Origin: Puffinus mauretanicus
Lineage: Eukaryota; Chordata; Aves; Procellariiformes; Procellariidae
Length of the DNA: 64,000 bases
Reading direction: 5' to 3'
Assembly: GCA_023333565.1 (NCBI GenBank)
Contig: JAJKFH010001865.1
Span: 1,240,001-1,304,000 of the forward strand
A model generated the notes under the pieces. It did not search any database, had not been told where the DNA came from, and saw only the letters and a program-made list of their open reading frames with translations. The position numbers were made by a program, and so were the translations under genes. Positions 61,101 through 64,000 of this stretch are shown piece by piece; the first letter of the stretch is position 1; each line of letters starts with the position of its first letter.

Positions 61101-63866
61101 AAAAGCCTTTCAATGTTATCAATGCCTTCTATAGTTATTTAGAGCAGGGGACACTGAAGAGTCTAAACTCACTTGAAGCAGTATGGCATCACACAGTCAT
61201 TTGACCAGTGAGAACATAAATTCTAATTTAAAATGTTCCATATTCTATACTAGAGACATTTAAATAAAGGAGGGGAGAAAGTAAGCACTGAAGTATTTAA
61301 AAAATTAGTACAAAATCACTGAAGTAAAGGTCATTGGTTGTACATTAGCAAAAGCACTCAAGCTACACCTGAAGAATTAGCTTAATGTCATTAGCACAGC
61401 ACTTTGCATTTGAAAAGTTTAGTGTAGGAGCCCCCATAGGAAAGTCAGTTCCATAACCATTATCACAATATGACTATCTCTACAAACTTCAACTAATAGA
61501 TGTTAATAGCCTTACAATATTAAATCAGGATACTGATATTTCCTTAAAGAATTGTGGGGTTTTTTTTGAATCTCTGCAGTTTTCAGAATCTTTTCACTCA
61601 TGGTTCTCTCTCTCATGTACATGCTGCATTCATGAGAATATGATTTACTAAGTACACACACTATCTATTATCACAAACCATTCCACTGTCTTTGCTCCTA
61701 CCAGCTTGTCTTTGACATTTACTGCAAACTTCTCATGCAAATCCAACTTGCATGGGGTCACAAACCACGTGTGTCTCAGAAGAGTCGTATTCAACCTAAA
61801 GACACTACCTCTCAGTACTTTCATTGCCATGGAAAGGAGCACTAGGTAAGAAACACTTTCCAAAGGCAGCTCTTGCAGCCTTTGAAGACTCCAACAGTCC
61901 CAAAGTGCAATTCCTTTCAGCACTTACCAATACTCCCAACACCGATGCACAGCAACGTGCCAGAGGCTAGTTTCAGTTCGTCTCCACGAGAAAATCTCCT
62001 GGAATACTACCAAATTCAGTAGGGACTCGGGACTTTATTATTCCACATTCAGGCAGGTTAGAGGTTGCCTTTAGCTCATTCCATGGAAGTTAAGAGGTTT
62101 CATCAAGGTGAAACAGGGGGTGGTCTGCTTGCTCTAGCATGGCAGAGTCAGTCCTTGATCTTAGGACCTTCTTTCAACATCACTGAGAAATCAGTCCTTC
62201 TCCTTTCCTGGCCTAAATCAGTTCAAGAATTCTGTCAGCTCCAGCCATCGCAGTGCATAATATAAAAGATTCTGGCTGGCTCCTATCCTGACAGGATGAC
62301 TGCTCTTGGCAGTGCAGGGAGTTGGTCATGAAAAGTAGAAAACCGGGCAAGCGCAGCTTGCTCTGCTTAGGTCAGCTGTTCCCACGGGTCTGTTTCCTAC
62401 TTGCAGGCCTCTGTTCTTGATCCAGACTACTTACTTGGACCCAATGTGAGGGTTCAGTTCATTCTTTTCCAGTGAAGGGAACACATTTTAAAATTATGCA
62501 GTGCAAGAAAAATGCTTGCAGAAGGCCTTCAATTCCCTCTTTTTAAGAAATCATTCCACAGACAGTCCTGAGCCTAGTGTATGAGACACTCAATATGTCC
62601 TTACTTTCACAGCTACTGCAAAGTTGTTCATTGTTGGTTTTGAAACCATTGCTCTTGGCACTGATTGAATCTGCAAGGAGTGGCAGATATCCTAGCCCTT
62701 CCAGAGAATCCTCTTTATTTTGTTCTCACTAGTGATCAAAGTTCCCCAGCAGTACAACCAAGAATTTACATCTACATGAACATGGAATTAAGCAGTGATG
62801 CGGGACTGAAAAGAAAGTATCTATTTGGGCAAACATCTACAAAGTTAAAGCAACTATTTAAATAAAACTCAGAAAGCAAAACCTATTTTTTGTGGAACAT
62901 GAGACTTTTTTTTTTTTTTGGAAGATGAGAATAGTTTAATAACAGGGTCTTAAAAGCCTTTCTGAACTGACCTTAAAAAAATCAGAAATTTAGAAGTGAG
63001 AGATGGTCAGAACTTTCAAGCATGAAAGACTTTGCTGACATCCATGAGACGTCTCCTACACACATGCAGTGATATTATGACTACTGTTCCAAAATAATTA
63101 AAACACAGGTGTCCTGACACTGGCTTGTCATTCTTTTCATACCTACAGATATTGAGAAGCCAAAGGTTGAGCAGCAAAAAACAGTTTTGTCAGAATACAG
63201 AAAAAAAACCACAATCAATTTTGGGTGAATATCAGCACATTTGCAAAAGAAAACACCAAGTGCCCAGAAGAGGAGCATTCTATAAGAACTGTTATTTTTG
63301 GGTTTGTTTGTTTGTTTTGGGGGGGGGGAGGAGGGGAGAAGTCATCTTTGTTTTTACACACACAGGTAATTTTTAAACAAAAAACTATTGTGAAAGGAGA
63401 TTTTTAAAGCTTCAGCATTGTTGACCAAACAGCTCCTGGAAAATTATGCAATAATAATAGTATTTCCAGGCACAGAAAATTCCTGGCCTCCAGGTAACTT
63501 TGTAGGTGACAAAAGAATGTTCCCTCTATATAGAACTGTAAAAGGATAAGGTCCTAAAACATAAAAGCTAGATTTGCGTGTTAGCTGACAAAAAGACAGT
63601 ATAGTCTAACCAAACTAAAACAGATTCCTAAAAACTAACTAAAATTCCTAAATTAACTAAATTCCTAAACCAACTAAAAATAAATTCCTCCAAAACCTCA
63701 CCACACTTTCATACATAAAGGAACCTATGAAAAGAAACTTACTCTGGTTCAATAACTCCATGTTGTGGGGTTATAGTAAGGCAGTGAGCTGGCCAGGAAA
63801 GCTCAAATGCCAACATCCTATTAGAATTGTTGACAATTTGTACCTGTCCAGTATCCGCTGTTCCAC
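42999..63866 (-). CDS. CEP192: CEP192 (centrosomal protein 192), 3' part of gene, last ten coding exons
   Basis: CEP192 is the large vertebrate SPD-2-type centrosome scaffold that recruits pericentriolar material, Aurora A and PLK kinases for centriole duplication and spindle assembly. The spliced minus-strand product here is 63743-63866, 60551-60656, 58891-59095, 56848-56927, 55872-55967, 54182-54301, 50249-50370, 49216-49339, 48683-48741 and 42999-43137 (1,175 nt, about 390 codons plus stop). It covers only the C-terminal PapD-like (ASH-type) beta-sandwich region; the kinase-binding N-terminal regions lie off the right edge. Recognition rests on recalled similarity to the human C-terminus: blocks such as KWHLSSFAPPYVK, FRCSRVSGTLEAHG, FWDLECHP, YAPEDLY, KVNLRNNSF, SPREPFY and YINVPVQFKPK. 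Every junction has a GT donor and AG acceptor, and phases are continuous across all ten exons without frameshift or stop. The gene therefore looks intact here. I could not run an alignment. Confidence 0.95.
46044..46068. repeat. Poly-T tract
   Basis: A near-pure T run in the last CEP192 intron, about 280 bp before the solo LTR. No element body is recognised next to it. Confidence 0.85.
46352..46939 (+). mobile_element. Solo LTR of an ERVL-type endogenous retrovirus
   Basis: A 588-bp element starting TGTGCTGGTTTTGG and ending TTAAACCACACCA, so it has TG...CA ends. It is flanked by a 5-bp target duplication ccatg (46347-46351 and 46940-46944). Inside are a CRE-like tgatgtca (46610-46617), a TATA box catataaag (46625-46633) and an attaaa polyadenylation signal (46813-46818). 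I recognise the sequence as an LTR family abundant in neoavian bird genomes, but am unsure of its database name. No internal viral sequence and no second LTR are present, so it arose by LTR recombination. It lies in the last CEP192 intron, antisense to the gene. Confidence 0.93.
47885..48000 (-). repeat. Possible ancient MIR/L3-like remnant (reverse orientation)
   Basis: The sequence cttagtttccccatctttaa followed by aacagggacc recalls the MIR-type block ctcagtttccccatctgtaaaatgggga in reverse orientation. Only a short stretch is recognisable. Confidence 0.3.
48524..48542. repeat. Poly-A tract
   Basis: About 19 A in a row in the last CEP192 intron. There is no recognisable retrocopy body upstream and no target duplication that I can see. 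Confidence 0.85.
48683..48741 (-). CDS. CEP192: CEP192 coding exon (penultimate)
   Basis: This exon is 59 bp, with acceptor aaattgcag and donor CTAAG|gtgagt: 19 codons plus two bases of an Arg codon. The product LKFVSPREPFYIKHSKYSL is nearly the same as the human segment as I recall it. The exon is too short to show as a conspicuous open frame. Confidence 0.94.
49216..49339 (-). CDS. CEP192: CEP192 coding exon (third from the end)
   Basis: This exon is 124 bp, with acceptor aaattag and donor CACTTG|gtaagt. One base completes a Gly codon and 41 codons follow, ending in phase 0. The product contains RGIYAPEDLYTFPPTRVGES and LKVNLRNNSFTTH, the first strands of the last PapD-like domain. Confidence 0.94.
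49961..50215 (-). mobile_element. CR1 LINE fragment, 3' end, 5'-truncated
   Basis: The + strand begins catagaatcataggataat, the reverse complement of the typical CR1 3' terminus. It continues through the familiar segments on losing confidence of coordinates near the right end: caacctcttgctcc, caggctgctcagggc, cctgttccaccac and a final tail about 50,215. The element is in the same sense as CEP192. Its truncated 5' end lies about 35 bp from the donor of the exon at 50249-50370. Confidence 0.88.
50249..50370 (-). CDS. CEP192: CEP192 coding exon (fourth from the end), interdomain linker
   Basis: This exon is 122 bp, with acceptor gccaacag and donor GCAGG|gtatgt; it holds 40 codons plus two bases. 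The product (begins GTKTENETSV, ends SEARTIKA) is rich in Thr, Ser, Lys and Ala and shows little similarity to what I recall of the human protein. It sits between two well-conserved blocks at the place of the human linker and has about the right length. A CR1 fragment starts about 35 bp beyond its donor. Confidence 0.88.
50371..54181. other. CEP192 intron, no other gene seen
   Basis: About 3.8 kb of AT-rich sequence. The flanking exons join in phase 0. An alternative in-phase exon cannot be ruled out, but I see none. Confidence 0.7.
54182..54301 (-). CDS. CEP192: CEP192 coding exon (fifth from the end)
   Basis: This exon is 120 bp and 40 codons, phase 0 at both ends, with acceptor ttggtag and donor GGAGCA|gtgagta. 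The product contains VIFLPRDKGDYSQFWDLECHP and ends HKLRFQLSGA, the last strand of a PapD-like domain. It has no start Met of its own and was found by following the conserved protein pattern. Confidence 0.94.
55872..55967 (-). CDS. CEP192: CEP192 coding exon (sixth from the end)
   Basis: This exon is 96 bp and exactly 32 codons, phase 0 at both ends, with acceptor atttgcag and donor GAGAAG|gtaaac. The product contains DVDETGCVYRVTY and FRCSRVSGTLEAHGREK. This is one of the most conserved blocks of the CEP192 C-terminus and the clearest single piece of identity evidence. Confidence 0.95.
56848..56927 (-). CDS. CEP192: CEP192 coding exon (seventh from the end), functional copy of a duplicated exon
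   Basis: This exon is 80 bp, with acceptor tctcttctag and consensus donor AAA|gtgagtg. Two bases complete the Glu codon and 26 codons follow, ending in phase 0. The product contains YLEMENKGDENVKWH and SSFAPPYVK, very close to human CEP192 from memory. Most of this exon and its acceptor lie in a 231-bp tandem duplication; this lower-coordinate copy is the one with an intact donor. Without it the flanking exons (phase 1 end, phase 0 start) would be out of frame, so it is needed. Confidence 0.93.
56860..57321. repeat. 231-bp tandem duplication spanning a CEP192 exon and intron
   Basis: Unit 1 is 56860-57090 and unit 2 is 57091-57321. The two are in direct orientation and directly adjacent, and differ at one base that I found (tctatgtt against tctctgtt, 231 bp apart). 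The junctions share a 2-bp microhomology (gt). Near identity means the duplication is recent, gene-converted, or an assembly artefact. Confidence 0.95.
57091..57158 (-). pseudogene. Truncated duplicate of a CEP192 exon (acceptor kept, donor lost)
   Basis: This is the upstream copy, in gene orientation, of the exon at 56848-56927. It keeps the acceptor and the first 68 bp of exon sequence without change, then hits the duplication breakpoint after the Ala-Pro codons, before Pro-Tyr-Val-Lys and the gtgagt donor. Read onward in frame it reaches TGA at 57052-57054. I see no consensus donor just downstream; the only nearby GT (CACA|gtgtgc) is weak. It is probably skipped, though it could act as a decoy acceptor. 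An assembly error is also possible because the copies are nearly identical. Confidence 0.85.
57322..58890. other. CEP192 intron, no other gene seen
   Basis: About 1.6 kb; together with the duplicated unit it separates the 58891-59095 exon from its neighbour at 56848-56927. It holds a TA microsatellite near 57,800 and nothing else recognisable. Confidence 0.7.
57797..57833. repeat. TA dinucleotide microsatellite (interrupted)
   Basis: A run of tatata broken once by gtgtg, in a CEP192 intron. Probably length-variable. Confidence 0.9.
58891..59095 (-). CDS. CEP192: CEP192 coding exon (eighth from the end)
   Basis: At 205 bp this is the longest complete exon here. It begins FIKVQIREA directly after acceptor gcaaaag and ends at CTCAG|gtaata, leaving one base for the next exon (68 codons plus one). 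It contains a less conserved stretch rich in Ser, Pro and Thr (SGADFPSRRRDIFTPQSENP), then KNRTIVFPKTRSGQNS, which opens the next PapD-like domain. The open frame continues past the donor into intron, but that extension has no support. Confidence 0.92.
59096..60550. other. CEP192 intron, no other gene seen
   Basis: About 1.45 kb. It contains a perfect 10-bp hairpin at 59221-59247 and T-rich tracts near 59,750 and 60,390. Confidence 0.7.
60551..60656 (-). CDS. CEP192: CEP192 coding exon (ninth from the end)
   Basis: This exon is 106 bp, with acceptor ttattag and donor AAAAG|gtacgt. One base completes the Glu codon from the previous exon and 35 codons follow, ending in phase 0. The product contains LILVSPNPSL and PWSGLIYIHCDNGQK, a continuation of the beta-sandwich. 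The phase match to both neighbours supports these boundaries. Confidence 0.92.
60657..63742. other. CEP192 intron, no other gene seen
   Basis: About 3.1 kb. The segment 61,900-62,450 is somewhat richer in GC than its surroundings but shows no coding pattern or repeat that I recognise. A GT-rich to poly-G tract lies at 63301-63338. Confidence 0.65.
63301..63338. repeat. GTTT repeat running into a poly-G tract
   Basis: gtttgtttgtttgttttg followed by a G run and gaggagggg, within a CEP192 intron. Confidence 0.8.
63743..63866 (-). CDS. CEP192: CEP192 coding exon (tenth from the end)
   Basis: This exon is 124 bp. The acceptor reads ttacag just above 63866 after a long T tract, and the donor is gtaagt at 63742 downward. 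It enters with two bases completing a codon begun in an exon off the window, encodes 40 full codons, and leaves two bases that complete a Glu codon in the next exon. The product contains FELSWPAHCL and TPQHGVIEP, typical of the start of a PapD-like beta-sandwich repeat. The poly-T tract before the acceptor is unusually pure. Confidence 0.92.
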
Positions 63867-64000
63867 CTGTAATATAAAAAAAAAAAAAAGTTAAAAATAG
63901 CTAACATACAAAAATTCACAGAAGTGCCCAAGATTCAGAGATGTACCAATTAACATAAAGCGTTTTCTGCCCTATTTTTACCTTCACAATGCTTTAAAAT

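Noticed and set aside
1..64000. CRISPR arrays, operons, tRNA or rRNA genes, or a new multi-gene system
   Set aside because: No regularly spaced repeats, no RNA gene signatures and no gene clusters. The window fits a plain vertebrate locus.

Overview
This is an ordinary stretch of vertebrate nuclear DNA, most likely from a bird. The long introns, AT-rich intergenic sequence, single GC-rich CpG island and CR1 LINE tails all point that way. A solo ERVL-type LTR at 46,352-46,939 belongs to a family I know as common in neoavian birds, so Neoaves is more likely than a chicken-like bird. The species cannot be named from this sequence.

Layout. (1) 1-17,690 has no recognisable gene and is probably first-intron sequence of the gene that starts in the CpG island. 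(2) 17,700-19,160 is a strong CpG island with a consensus splice donor on the minus strand. Known synteny (CEP192 followed by LDLRAD4 in the same orientation in amniotes) makes it the probable LDLRAD4 promoter and non-coding first exon, transcribed leftward. This rests on position, not on protein homology. (3) 19,170-42,630 is intergenic, with old degraded repeats and a 225-bp sequence present twice about 0.76 kb apart near 30 kb. (4) 42,640-64,000 is the 3' part of CEP192 on the minus strand: the last ten coding exons, the stop codon and a short 3' UTR. All ten exons join with compatible phases and consensus GT/AG sites, giving about 390 codons of the C-terminal PapD-like region. The 5' part of the gene lies beyond the right edge.

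The most unusual feature is a nearly perfect 231-bp tandem duplication at 56,860-57,321 inside CEP192. It copies most of an 80-bp coding exon together with its acceptor but loses the donor, leaving a donorless decoy exon just upstream of the intact one. The last CEP192 intron also carries the solo ERVL LTR in antisense orientation with a 5-bp target duplication, and a CR1 fragment lies within about 35 bp of a CEP192 splice donor. I see no CRISPR array, operon, tRNA or rRNA gene, and no previously undescribed protein system; the long open frames in the CpG island are composition artefacts.
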